From: Pseudalkalibacillus sp. SCS-8
GTDB taxonomy: Bacteria; Bacillota; Bacilli; Bacillales; Fictibacillaceae
Direction: 5' to 3'
Assembly: GCF_040126055.1 (NCBI RefSeq)
Contig: NZ_CP143541.1
Coordinates: 1,240,001-1,304,000 of the forward strand
DNA length: 64,000 nt
The notes beneath the pieces are model-generated. The model searched no databases, was not told the DNA's origin, and saw nothing but the letters and a program-made list of their open reading frames with translations. The translations under genes were made by a program, and so were the position numbers. This document shows positions 46,047 through 54,369 of this stretch, piece after piece; position 1 is the first letter of the stretch; every line of letters begins with the position of its first letter.

Positions 46047-46107
46047 AGTGTCAGGCACCAATCAGGGAGCATACTGTTCCAAGGGACCCCGATTGGTGCC
46101 TGACACT
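46047..46107. repeat. Inverted repeat with GTGTCAGGCACC arms
   Basis: AGTGTCAGGCACCAATC (46047-46063) is perfectly inverted as GATTGGTGCCTGACACT (46091-46107), a 17-bp stem with a 27-base loop. It fills the space between two convergent genes. I recall GTGTCAGGCACC hairpins as dispersed intergenic elements of many Bacillaceae; this cannot be checked here. Confidence 0.8.
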
Positions 46108-46109
46108 AT

Positions 46110-46556
46110 TTATTTTTCTGCCATACCGACGACGGCTTTTTTCTGGTTTTTATCAAGTAGCGGGGAAGCGACGAGCAGCATGGAAACGAGCAGGGTGATG
46201 TAGAGGCCGAAGGAAATGATATTACCTGAATTCGTCATCACATACAGACAGCTCATGACAGCAATAACGCCGGCAAGAGAGTCGAAATACCATTCCAGCG
46301 GTCGCTTGCGTAAGAGGCTGATCACTACGAGCATCGATAGGATCGGAGCGAGTAGCATAAGGTAGACCTGGAGCATCTGGTCGTTGGAAATTGTTATGAT
46401 GCCCAAATCATTCAGTTCATTTGCGAGATTTCTTGTTTTGTATGGAACAAGGAATCCGGTTATCGTCACAGTCGTGAAGAACAGCGGAATTTTAAGCCAT
46501 GGAAGGACAAAACTGACGAGCAGACCGAGGTGGAGAAACAGACGCAGATTCTTCAT
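46110..46556 (-). CDS. Membrane protein of unknown function, four to five helices
   Basis: Not recognised. The 148 residues have hydrophobic segments LFLHLGLLVSFVLPWL, VYLMLLAPILSMLVVISLL, FDSLAGVIAVMSCLYVM and ISFGLYITLLVSMLLVA, with short charged loops (LRKRPLEWY) and a basic end. GGAGG lies upstream at a rather long distance (12 bases). The gene is alone between an inverted repeat and a 270-base gap. Confidence 0.65.
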   Translation of the reverse strand: MKNLRLFLHLGLLVSFVLPWLKIPLFFTTVTITGFLVPYKTRNLANELNDLGIITISNDQMLQVYLMLLAPILSMLVVISLLRKRPLEWYFDSLAGVIAVMSCLYVMTNSGNIISFGLYITLLVSMLLVASPLLDKNQKKAVVGMAEK

Positions 46557-46706
46557 AGGTTATGCATACCTCCATTGATGACTTGCTACATCTAGACTTA
46601 TTCAGCATTGTCCTAAAAAAGACCAACAGTTGATTTGTAGTAGCGAGGAGGGTTTAAATTTAGGAAGATAGACCGATTTGAGGGTAAAGCCATAAATTTC
46701 ACAAGA

Positions 46707-46735
46707 TTATACGCAGATTTTAAAATTTATACGCA
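46707..46735. repeat. Short direct repeat TTATACGCA with 20-base period
   Basis: TTATACGCA occurs at 46707-46715 and again at 46727-46735, 20 bases apart, in an AT-rich gap (46557-46826). GATAGACC also occurs twice (around 46669 and 46749). Nothing else in this gap looks like a gene. Confidence 0.4.
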
Positions 46736-46783
46736 TATTCGCCATAAAGATAGACCAAAACAACATATAAAGAATTTCGTCCA

Positions 46784-46816
46784 CAAAAAAAGCAGGCTGA
46801 TAAAACAGCCTGCTTT
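46784..46816 (-). terminator. Terminator of rocD
   Basis: Minus strand AAAGCAGGCTG (46816-46806) pairs with CAGCCTGCTTT (46799-46789), followed by a T run. Confidence 0.9.
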
Positions 46817-46826
46817 CTCTTATCAC

Positions 46827-48044
46827 TTATACACTCAATACATCTTTAATTTGCTCGATTGCCCAATCAAGGTCTTTTTTGTCGATGATTAGTGGAGGAG
46901 CGAATCGGATAACGGTATCGTGTGTCTCTTTACATAACAATCCTTTTTCCTTCAGACGCTCACAATATGGACGTGCCGCTTCTGTCATTTCAACTCCAAT
47001 GAACAGGCCGCGTCCGCGCACTTCTTTAATTTTCGGATTCTCGATTGACTTCAATTCCTTCATGAAGTATTCGCCTAATTCAAGGGAACGTTCTACAAGC
47101 TTTTCATCTTCAAGAACCTCAAGAGATGCGATGGATACTGCACAGCCTAGTGGGTTACCACCGAACGTAGAACCGTGTGATCCTGGGTTGAAGACACCAA
47201 GGACATCCTTGTCTGCCGCCACACATGAAATCGGGAATACACCGCCGCCTAGTGCTTTTCCTAGAATGTACATGTCAGGTGTAACAGCTTCCCAATCACA
47301 AGCGAATTTCTTACCGGAACGTCCTAGTCCAGCTTGGATTTCATCCGCAATCATCAAGACATTTTCAGATGTACAGAGTTCGCGTGCTTCTTTCAGGAAC
47401 CCTTCTGGTGGGATGTTGATACCCGCCTCACCTTGGATCGGTTCGAAAAGGAATGCAGCCGTATTTTCTGTAATCGCATTGCGCAATGCTTCAATGTCAC
47501 CATAAGGAATCAGCTTGATGCCAGGAAGCATCGGACCGAATCCGCGCTTATATTCAGCTTCGGAAGAGAGTGATACAGCTGTCATCGTACGTCCATGGAA
47601 GTTACCTTCACATGCAATGATTTCAGCCTGGTTGTCAGCAACTCCCTTAACATCATATGCCCAACGACGAGCGGCTTTGATCGCTGTTTCTACAGCTTCA
47701 GCTCCCGTGTTCATTGGAAGAATCATGTCTTTGTTCGTAAATTCAGATACTTTTTCGTAAAATGGAGCCAGTTGGTCATTATGGAATGCCCTTGAGGTTA
47801 ACGTCACACGATCAGCCTGCTTTTTCAAAGCGTCGATGATCTTCGGATGACGGTGCCCTTGGTTAACGGCAGAATATGCACTCAACATATCCATATAACG
47901 CTTTCCTTCAGGGTCTTTTACCCAAACACCTTCTGCTTCGGAAATGACAATCGGCAGTGGAAGATAGTTCTTTGCTCCATACTGCTCTGTCTTTGAAATG
48001 ATCTGTTCTGTTCCATACTGGTCTGTTAGTTGATTTTGATTCAT
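46827..48044 (-). CDS. rocD: Ornithine aminotransferase
   Basis: A 405-residue class III PLP aminotransferase, turning ornithine and 2-oxoglutarate into glutamate 5-semialdehyde in arginine/ornithine use. Signature parts are [66 protein letters not shown] and the PLP lysine in [18 protein letters not shown] follows GGAGTG. It stands alone; the other roc genes are not adjacent. Confidence 0.94.
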   Translation of the reverse strand: MNQNQLTDQYGTEQIISKTEQYGAKNYLPLPIVISEAEGVWVKDPEGKRYMDMLSAYSAVNQGHRHPKIIDALKKQADRVTLTSRAFHNDQLAPFYEKVSEFTNKDMILPMNTGAEAVETAIKAARRWAYDVKGVADNQAEIIACEGNFHGRTMTAVSLSSEAEYKRGFGPMLPGIKLIPYGDIEALRNAITENTAAFLFEPIQGEAGINIPPEGFLKEARELCTSENVLMIADEIQAGLGRSGKKFACDWEAVTPDMYILGKALGGGVFPISCVAADKDVLGVFNPGSHGSTFGGNPLGCAVSIASLEVLEDEKLVERSLELGEYFMKELKSIENPKIKEVRGRGLFIGVEMTEAARPYCERLKEKGLLCKETHDTVIRFAPPLIIDKKDLDWAIEQIKDVLSV

Positions 48045-48184
48045 GTGCTCACTCCATTCTTGTCATTTGGTTTCGTCCTTATTATAAAGGATAATTCGTA
48101 AGCAATACACCCATATCTACGATTTCCCTTTCTGAATGCCATCTGATATGATAAAAATGATTGTGTACAGAGGAGGAATTGAAT

Positions 48185-48538
48185 ATGGCAGGAATGATTC
48201 ATGCGCATGTCTCATCATGGGCTGTCGCACTTATTTTGTTCATTGTAAGTTATTTCTTATTGAAAGCTGGAAAAGAAAAAGGGCATAAGATTGTGAACAT
48301 GATCCTTCGTTTGTTCTATGTTCTCATCCTTGTTACAGGTGGCTACATGGTTGTCTTGTATATGACCGGGGGCTTCCAAGCATGGGTGATTCTGAAAGCA
48401 TTATTCGGAATCATCGTTATCGGTGGTATGGAAGCCGTAATTGGAAAAACAAAACGAGGTGCCTCTGCTGGAGGAATGTGGCTCATGCTGCTCATCTCCT
48501 TCATCATCGTCTTATACCTTGGATATGGCATTCTATAA
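48185..48538 (+). CDS. yisL: YisL-family (UPF0344) membrane protein
   Basis: A 117-residue membrane protein with four predicted helices, matching the YisL family: HAHVSSWAVALILFIVSYFLL at the start, HKIVNMILRLFYVLILVTGGYMV, LKALFGIIVIGGMEAVIGKTKRG and a final hydrophobic helix. The function is unknown. The ATG at 48185 has GAGGAGG about 9 bases upstream; the frame from 48161 has no ribosome site. Confidence 0.88.
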   Translation: MAGMIHAHVSSWAVALILFIVSYFLLKAGKEKGHKIVNMILRLFYVLILVTGGYMVVLYMTGGFQAWVILKALFGIIVIGGMEAVIGKTKRGASAGGMWLMLLISFIIVLYLGYGIL

Positions 48539-48544
48539 GTAAAA

Positions 48545-48598
48545 AAAGGTTGAACGCTGACGAACTTTTTCGTCTACAGGGCGTTCAACCTTTTTTTT
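48545..48598. terminator. Terminator between yisL and the convergent gene
   Basis: AAGGTTGAACGC (48545-48556) pairs with GCGTTCAACCTT (48580-48591); T run on the + side and A run on the other. Confidence 0.92.
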
Positions 48599-48609
48599 GC
48601 TTCATCACG

Positions 48610-49002
48610 CTAATCTTCGAGCCATCCCTCATTCAAAATGATCATGATGACTTCTTCGACCTTCTTTTCCTTCGAATTTTCCTCATAGTATGTATCAATT
48701 CGGTCTAACAGAACTTCCGGCTTGGAGACTGTTATATCCTTTGATTCTAAAGCCTTCACGAGTTGGAGGATGAACGCTAAACGTCCTTCTTCAGATAACG
48801 CTTCCCAATCATGACCTGACTTTTTCAGTATATTGGCTGGATTAGCTGCGGATTGTGGTTCCGTGTTCGACTCGTTCACTTGTGGGATGGTTACATGCTT
48901 TGTTTCATCCACGAAAAGGTCCGTTAATTCAGGGCTGACCGCAACCGCTGCTATACCGAATAATAATCCTAATGTAAGAATGCCAAATAAAAGATTTTTC
49001 AT
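48610..49002 (-). CDS. Small secreted or membrane-anchored protein of unknown function
   Basis: Not recognised. The 130 residues start with a hydrophobic segment (LLFGILTLGLLFGIAAVAVS) that is an uncleaved anchor or a signal peptide with an Ala-Val-Ser type site; no lipobox cysteine is present. The rest is hydrophilic and helical (ILKKSGHDWEALSEEGRLAFILQLVKALESKD), ending in many Glu and Lys. The ribosome site is weak. It is read alone. Confidence 0.62.
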   Translation of the reverse strand: MKNLLFGILTLGLLFGIAAVAVSPELTDLFVDETKHVTIPQVNESNTEPQSAANPANILKKSGHDWEALSEEGRLAFILQLVKALESKDITVSKPEVLLDRIDTYYEENSKEKKVEEVIMIILNEGWLED

Positions 49003-49272
49003 CCATCTCAGCCTTTTCTTTTCATTTGTTTACGTTACCCAGTATAACATTTTCTGATCGATTCGGTTTGTGAACATGCATTTCTAACTGAATCTGCACA
49101 AATGAATCCTATGAACCAGTAAACTTCAAATAAATGGAATATACGAGTGAGAAAACAGGAGTTTATACATACGCTGACCAATGAAGAGAAAGGAAGATGT
49201 TGTCGATAAGAAGAGTAGAGGTTTAGCATACTCGTTTTACAACGAATCCGAAGGAACTGAGGAAATATACCG

Positions 49273-52170
49273 ATGAAGACGTACAATACAATGTATCAAA
49301 CCATAGAACAACTAAATACGTTTATTGATAATCATGGATTAAGGAAGGAATCTAATCTCCTCATTCAAATCTTCACCAAGGATAAGAGATCTCGTGTAAT
49401 TGAACTTCATCAGTTTCTGACTGAACGATTTCCAGACGCATGTATCATCGGGGCAACGATAGATGCGTTTTTTTGTGATGAAGTCATGAAGGAAGGGACA
49501 GTCGTTTCGTTCACAGCTTTCCAACGGACTCGTCCGGCCAGTATCTCAATCAACCTTACAAAGGAGATGGTCGGTTATGATTGTGGATTGAAAATCGGGA
49601 GCCAAATCATATCACCGGATACAAAAGTCTTAATATTAATTGGGACAAATCATATGCCGATGCATCACTCCTTATTAACAGCCATTGAAGAACATTATCC
49701 AAATGTCATTGTGGCAGGCGGAAACGCTGTACCTTTAATCGATGGCGAAGAATACGTGATAACCGATGATGGAATCCTTGAGAACGGTATTGCTGCTGTT
49801 AGTTTATCTGGTGAACATTTACGCGCCTCTTTATATGCATCCACAGAATGGAATCCCGTAGGCCGTTCGTTCACCGTAACAAAAGCTGAGAAAGAAAGGA
49901 TTTATCAATTGGACGGTAAACCTGTTCAGGATATTTACCAAAAGTACCTTGGAGCAGGAGGCCTCATAGGTTGGAAAGATTCAGATATCCCTTTTCCTCT
50001 TATTATAAAAAGGGGAACATCCAAAAAGCCTCTTCCAATAAAAACACTTCATGAAGACGGTTCAATCACCGTTTTTGAAGACGTAGAAGAAGGAGTATCC
50101 GTTCAGATCGGCTGTGGCGATGCAAGACTTCTCTTGAATTCGTTTCATTTCATCACAGAGGTTTTACGAAAAGTACCTGTTGAAGGGCTTTTCATGTATT
50201 CGTGCTTATCACGGCTTCGCTTTTTCAAAAAAGGGATCGAGTACGAAATGAAGGCTGTCAACCAGCTGGTTCCAGTGTCAGGAGCATTTACAGCTGGTGA
50301 ATATTATCATGAAGACGGGAAGAATGAAATGCTTTCCTATGCCTTGACCTTCCTGGCATTAGCAGAGGATGAAGTCTATCTCGAAGAATCCGATGTCCAT
50401 CATGTGGCCAACAGTAATCATGAACTGAAGGAATTGCTTGCATTGTCACAGCTCATTAAGTCATCGACAGAGGATTTGGATGAGCTTCACCATCATCTGA
50501 AGGAGTCGGAGGAACGGTACAAGTCCTTATTTGAACATAATCCTGATATCGTATATTCCGTTGATATATATGGCAATTTGACGAGTTTGAATGCAGCGGC
50601 TGAAAAATTATTGGGCTATTCCAGTGAGGAAGTCGTCGGGAAAAATGCTTTGGAATTTTTGCGGACAGATGAAAGCGAACGTGTTCGTGAGTATTTCAAG
50701 CTTGCCCTGAACAATCAACCACAGCATTATACGACTGTCATCAAACACAAAAATGGAGATATGATTCTATTTGAAGTGGCGAACATGCCGATTAAGGTGA
50801 ATGATCAGGTTGTAGGGGTGTATGGCGTCGCCAAGAATCGAACTGATCAAATTCTAGCTGAAGAGAAAATCACACAGCTTGCCTATCATGATAGCTTGAC
50901 AGGGCTCCCAAACAGACTGCTTTTTCATGAAAAATTGAATGCATTGATAGCAAATGCAAAGGAAACAGGTGAAGCTGTAGCAGTCATGGTGATTGACCTT
51001 GATGGATTCAAGCTGCTTAATGATGGATTGGGTCATATGGCAGGTGACCAGATTCTAAAGCAGATCGCTAAGAATTTAAGCGGTGCGTTGGAAAAAGGAC
51101 AAGTACTGGCTCGTTTTGCAGCAGATGAATTTCTCATTCTTATGCCACAGGCAAATGAGTTCGCCGAAATCTCAGCGCTGGCCAATAAGTTCCTATCCAT
51201 CATTAAAAAACCGATTTATCTCCGCGGGAAAGAATACGTCGTTTCTGCCAGCATCGGAATCAGCCTGTTCCCACAAAGCGGCGAAGAGGATGAAACCTTG
51301 TTGAAGAATGCGAATATCGCTCTCCACCAGGCAAAAGCGGCTGGACGGAACAGTGTTCAATATTTTACGGATGAAATGAATCAATCTGTGAATGAGCGTC
51401 TTGAGCTGGAAAACCATCTTAGAAAAGCGATGCAACGAAATGAATTGGAGCTTCATTATCAACCACAGATCGATGTTTCAACGGGTGAAGTATTTGCTTT
51501 TGAAGCGTTGATAAGATGGAATCATACAAAGCGTGGTATGATCCCGCCGAACCAATTCATCCCGATCGCTGAGGAAGCAGGGCTCATCAATGGAATCGGT
51601 TCCTGGGTCATGAAAGAGGCGTGTCATCAAATTCAGCGCTTGCATCATAAAGGGATGGATCATCTTTCAGTTTGTGTCAATGTTTCAGGTAAGCAATTCC
51701 AACAACCTGCCTTCATTGAAGAAGTAGAAAGCTGCCTGGAAGAAGCAGGTCTGGATGCGCATCATCTCCATATTGAGTTGACGGAAAGCATGATGCTCGA
51801 AGACGTTGATCACAGCTTGGCGATTATGAATAGACTAAGAGATTTAGGTGTGAAGATTTCTGTCGACGATTTCGGCACAGGCTATTCTTCACTTAGTTAT
51901 TTAAGAGAATTTCCAATCGACATTTTAAAAATCGACCAGTCCTTCATCCGTAATTTGAAGCAATCCAACCCTGATGCGGCGATTGTGAGGGCGATCATCA
52001 CGATGTGCGAAGGCTTGAATATGACGGTTCTTGCTGAAGGTGTGGAAACAAAGGATCAATTAGCTCTCTTGAAGGAGTTCGGCTGCAATCAAATCCAAGG
52101 GTACTACTTCAGTAAACCCGTCAAAAGGGTTGAGATGGAACCATTGATAAAGAAGCAGAACATCATCTGA
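49273..52170 (+). CDS. FIST-PAS-GGDEF(degenerate)-EAL signalling protein, probable c-di-GMP phosphodiesterase
   Basis: A 965-residue soluble signalling protein. Residues about 20-385 form FIST_N and FIST_C domains (CIIGATIDAFF, VIVAGGNAVPLIDGEE, GLFMYSCLSRLRFF, VSGAFTAGEYYHEDGKNEML), proposed to bind small amino-acid-like ligands. A PAS domain spans about 410-530. The GGDEF domain keeps its frame (LAYHDSLTGLPNRLLFHEKL) but the motif reads RFAADEF, so cyclase activity is unlikely. The EAL domain is intact: FEALIRW, CVNVSGKQF, ELTESMMLED, DDFGTGYSSLSYL, ILKIDQSFI, LAEGVET. It should hydrolyse c-di-GMP in response to a cytoplasmic ligand. ATG follows GAGGAAA. Confidence 0.88.
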   Translation: MKTYNTMYQTIEQLNTFIDNHGLRKESNLLIQIFTKDKRSRVIELHQFLTERFPDACIIGATIDAFFCDEVMKEGTVVSFTAFQRTRPASISINLTKEMVGYDCGLKIGSQIISPDTKVLILIGTNHMPMHHSLLTAIEEHYPNVIVAGGNAVPLIDGEEYVITDDGILENGIAAVSLSGEHLRASLYASTEWNPVGRSFTVTKAEKERIYQLDGKPVQDIYQKYLGAGGLIGWKDSDIPFPLIIKRGTSKKPLPIKTLHEDGSITVFEDVEEGVSVQIGCGDARLLLNSFHFITEVLRKVPVEGLFMYSCLSRLRFFKKGIEYEMKAVNQLVPVSGAFTAGEYYHEDGKNEMLSYALTFLALAEDEVYLEESDVHHVANSNHELKELLALSQLIKSSTEDLDELHHHLKESEERYKSLFEHNPDIVYSVDIYGNLTSLNAAAEKLLGYSSEEVVGKNALEFLRTDESERVREYFKLALNNQPQHYTTVIKHKNGDMILFEVANMPIKVNDQVVGVYGVAKNRTDQILAEEKITQLAYHDSLTGLPNRLLFHEKLNALIANAKETGEAVAVMVIDLDGFKLLNDGLGHMAGDQILKQIAKNLSGALEKGQVLARFAADEFLILMPQANEFAEISALANKFLSIIKKPIYLRGKEYVVSASIGISLFPQSGEEDETLLKNANIALHQAKAAGRNSVQYFTDEMNQSVNERLELENHLRKAMQRNELELHYQPQIDVSTGEVFAFEALIRWNHTKRGMIPPNQFIPIAEEAGLINGIGSWVMKEACHQIQRLHHKGMDHLSVCVNVSGKQFQQPAFIEEVESCLEEAGLDAHHLHIELTESMMLEDVDHSLAIMNRLRDLGVKISVDDFGTGYSSLSYLREFPIDILKIDQSFIRNLKQSNPDAAIVRAIITMCEGLNMTVLAEGVETKDQLALLKEFGCNQIQGYYFSKPVKRVEMEPLIKKQNII

Positions 52171-52179
52171 AAATGCAAG

Positions 52180-52208
52180 AGAGGTGACGCAAAGCGTCAC
52201 CTCTTTTT
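52180..52208 (+). terminator. Rho-independent terminator
   Basis: AGAGGTGACGC (52180-52190) pairs with GCGTCACCTCT (52194-52204), then T residues; the loop is three bases. Confidence 0.88.
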
Positions 52209-52210
52209 AC

Positions 52211-52987
52211 CTAATATAAATCTGTCCTGCGGTCTTCATAGACCGGGATGCGTTGGCGGATTTCATCCAATTCCTCAATGCTGATATCAGCGTACAACGT
52301 GGTCTCCGACTCTTCTGCTTCTGTGATGATTTCACCCCATGGATTAATTACCATGGAATGTCCACCGAATTCGTTGGCAGGATCAGAACCGATTCGATTA
52401 CAAGCAACGACATAGCATTGGTTTTCGATGGCTCTCGTAATCAACAGGTTACGCCAGTGATCGTTTCTCGGCTTCGGCCATTCAGCCGGGATGAATAAGA
52501 TCTTCGCACCTTCAAGCGCATGTTTGCGCATCCATTCCGGAAACCGGATATCATAGCAGATGAAACCTGCAGCGGGGTGGTCATCAATTCGGAAGTGACC
52601 ATCGTCACTGCCTGAAGTCAGATATTGTTCTTCATTCATCAGTCTGAATAAGTGGACCTTGCTGTATTCTTTCACCATCTTTCCTTCGCGGTCGAAAACC
52701 ATCATCGTGTTGAATACATCGTTTCCTTTTCGAACAGCTACCGAGCCAGCGATGATATTGACATGATAAGTAACGGCGAGGGAGGAGATGAACTCGATGG
52801 TTTTTTCTCCATTCGGATCTCCGATATCATCAAGATTTTTCAAGTCATAACCGGTCGTCCATAATTCTGGTAGGACGATGACATCCGCTTTTTCATTACA
52901 CGCTTCCCTGATTTTCTTCGTTACATGTTCGAAGTTCAGTTGTGGATTCCCAAATTGGATATCCATTTGAATAACGGCTACCTTCAA
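52211..52987 (-). CDS. mtnU: Nitrilase-family carbon-nitrogen hydrolase, MtnU-like omega-amidase
   Basis: A 258-residue CN-hydrolase. The catalytic triad is visible: Glu in VLPELWTTGYDL, Lys in EYSKVHLFRL and Cys in GFICYDIRFPE. In B. subtilis mtnU (ykrU) lies next to the mtnE aminotransferase; the enzyme removes the amide of 2-oxoglutaramate made by the glutamine-dependent transaminase. Here it is divergent from mtnE, which supports that role. The start is TTG at 52987 behind AAGGGGG. Confidence 0.88.
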   Translation of the reverse strand: MKVAVIQMDIQFGNPQLNFEHVTKKIREACNEKADVIVLPELWTTGYDLKNLDDIGDPNGEKTIEFISSLAVTYHVNIIAGSVAVRKGNDVFNTMMVFDREGKMVKEYSKVHLFRLMNEEQYLTSGSDDGHFRIDDHPAAGFICYDIRFPEWMRKHALEGAKILFIPAEWPKPRNDHWRNLLITRAIENQCYVVACNRIGSDPANEFGGHSMVINPWGEIITEAEESETTLYADISIEELDEIRQRIPVYEDRRTDLY

Positions 52988-53050
52988 TTGGTTTACCCCC
53001 TTAAAAGTCAGTGTTCAATCTGTTTTCCTTTACTTTTCATCCTTTACACT

Positions 53051-53081
53051 TTAACATAAATGATTAGAATTTTCGTATAAT
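53051..53081 (+). promoter_or_regulatory. Possible promoter of mtnE
   Basis: TATAAT (53076-53081) is perfect, with TTAACA at 53051-53056 after 19 bases as a weak -35. No S-box (SAM-I riboswitch) or other structured leader is seen between it and the start. Confidence 0.45.
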
Positions 53082-53117
53082 TCTGTTTTGTCCAATGTAC
53101 ATTCGGAGGTGCTCACT

Positions 53118-54287
53118 ATGGATCGTTTTCAGTATTCAGATTCACTAATACGTTTACCCGATCAGTTCTTCGCAAAACTTGTGAACAAAATCAAACCTTA
53201 CTATGAAGCTGGTTACGACATGATCAATCTTGGGCAGGGGAACCCGGATCAACCTACTCCTGACCATATCATACGTTCCTTGCAAGAGGCTGCGGCTAAT
53301 CCAACCTATCACAAATACCCGCCTTTCAGAGGCTTCCCTTATTTGAAGAAGGCAATTGCAGATTACTATAAGCGTGAATATGACGTTGATCTGGATCCCG
53401 AGAAAGAAGTATCCGTCCTTTTTGGTGCAAAAACCGGACTTGTAGAGGTCAGCCATTGCTTCTTGAATGAAGGGGACTGGGCACTTGTCCCGGATCCCGG
53501 TTATCCTGACTATGAATCTGGGATCGCTTTTTCGGGGGCTAAGAGCCACAAAATGCCCCTGGATCGAGAGAATGATTATTTGCCAGATTACGATCAGATT
53601 CCGGATGATATCCTCTCCCAGGCTAAGCTCATGTTCCTGAATTACCCGAATAACCCGACAGCGGCGACGGCTACACCCCAATTTTTCGAAGAGACCATTC
53701 AGCTTGCTGAGAAGAACAACTTCTGCGTCGTGCATGATTTCGCTTATGGAACAATAGGATTTGACGGGAAAAAACCGATCAGCTTTCTTCAGATCGAAGG
53801 CGCAAAAGACGTTGGGATTGAAGTTTATACGTTATCCAAAACCTTCAACATGGCTGGATGGCGCATCGGTTTTGCGCTTGGGAATGAAAAAGTGATTGAA
53901 GCTCTGAATCTGCTGCAGGACCATAATTACTGCAGTATTTTCGGCGGAATCCAAGAAGCTGCAGCGACAGCCTTGAATGGTCCCCAGGATTGTGTTTCAG
54001 ATTTGTTGAAGCTGTATGAAGAACGGCGCAACGCCTTCATTTCAGGTTTAAGAGCACATGGATGGGAAGTGGATGCACCAAAAGGATCCTTCTTCGCCTG
54101 GATTCCTGTGCCTGATGGTTACACATCTGAATCGTTCACTGAACTTCTCATGGAAAAAGCCCATGTGATCGTCGCTCCAGGAAATGGATTCGGCGAAAAT
54201 GGGGAAGGATACGTTCGCGTTGGCCTTTTATGTGATAAGGAAAGATTGATAGAAGCTGTCGATCGGATTACACAGCTGAAATTCTAA
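53118..54287 (+). CDS. mtnE: Methionine-salvage aminotransferase MtnE
   Basis: A 389-residue class I/II PLP aminotransferase that makes methionine from 4-methylthio-2-oxobutyrate, using glutamine as a donor. The sequence is close to B. subtilis MtnE: LPDQFFAKLVNKI, MINLGQGNPDQPTPDHI, FLNYPNNPTAATATP, HDFAYGTIGFDG, YTLSKTFNMAGWRIGFALGN (PLP Lys) and GYVRVGLLCDKERL. The ATG at 53118 follows GGAGGTG. The other mtn genes are absent here, so the rest of the pathway must be elsewhere. Confidence 0.93.
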   Translation: MDRFQYSDSLIRLPDQFFAKLVNKIKPYYEAGYDMINLGQGNPDQPTPDHIIRSLQEAAANPTYHKYPPFRGFPYLKKAIADYYKREYDVDLDPEKEVSVLFGAKTGLVEVSHCFLNEGDWALVPDPGYPDYESGIAFSGAKSHKMPLDRENDYLPDYDQIPDDILSQAKLMFLNYPNNPTAATATPQFFEETIQLAEKNNFCVVHDFAYGTIGFDGKKPISFLQIEGAKDVGIEVYTLSKTFNMAGWRIGFALGNEKVIEALNLLQDHNYCSIFGGIQEAAATALNGPQDCVSDLLKLYEERRNAFISGLRAHGWEVDAPKGSFFAWIPVPDGYTSESFTELLMEKAHVIVAPGNGFGENGEGYVRVGLLCDKERLIEAVDRITQLKF

Positions 54288-54314
54288 AAAAGGAGGCCGA
54301 CTTATCTGATGGGC

Positions 54315-54356
54315 ACAATTCCATCCTGCACGCATAAATTGTATGTAGAAGGATGG
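54315..54356 (+). promoter_or_regulatory. Two overlapping hairpins in front of asnO
   Basis: CCATCCT (54321-54327) pairs with AGGATGG (54350-54356), and ACAATT (54315-54320) pairs with AATTGT (54337-54342). The two stems interlock, so only one can form fully. The right arm of the first lies directly at the ribosome site region (GGAGGGG from 54355). Confidence 0.4.
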
Positions 54357-54369
54357 AGGGGTGAGCGAG

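Noticed and set aside
52988..53117. SAM-I (S-box) riboswitch upstream of mtnE
   Set aside because: The gap is too short after the promoter and has no paired arms resembling the S-box.
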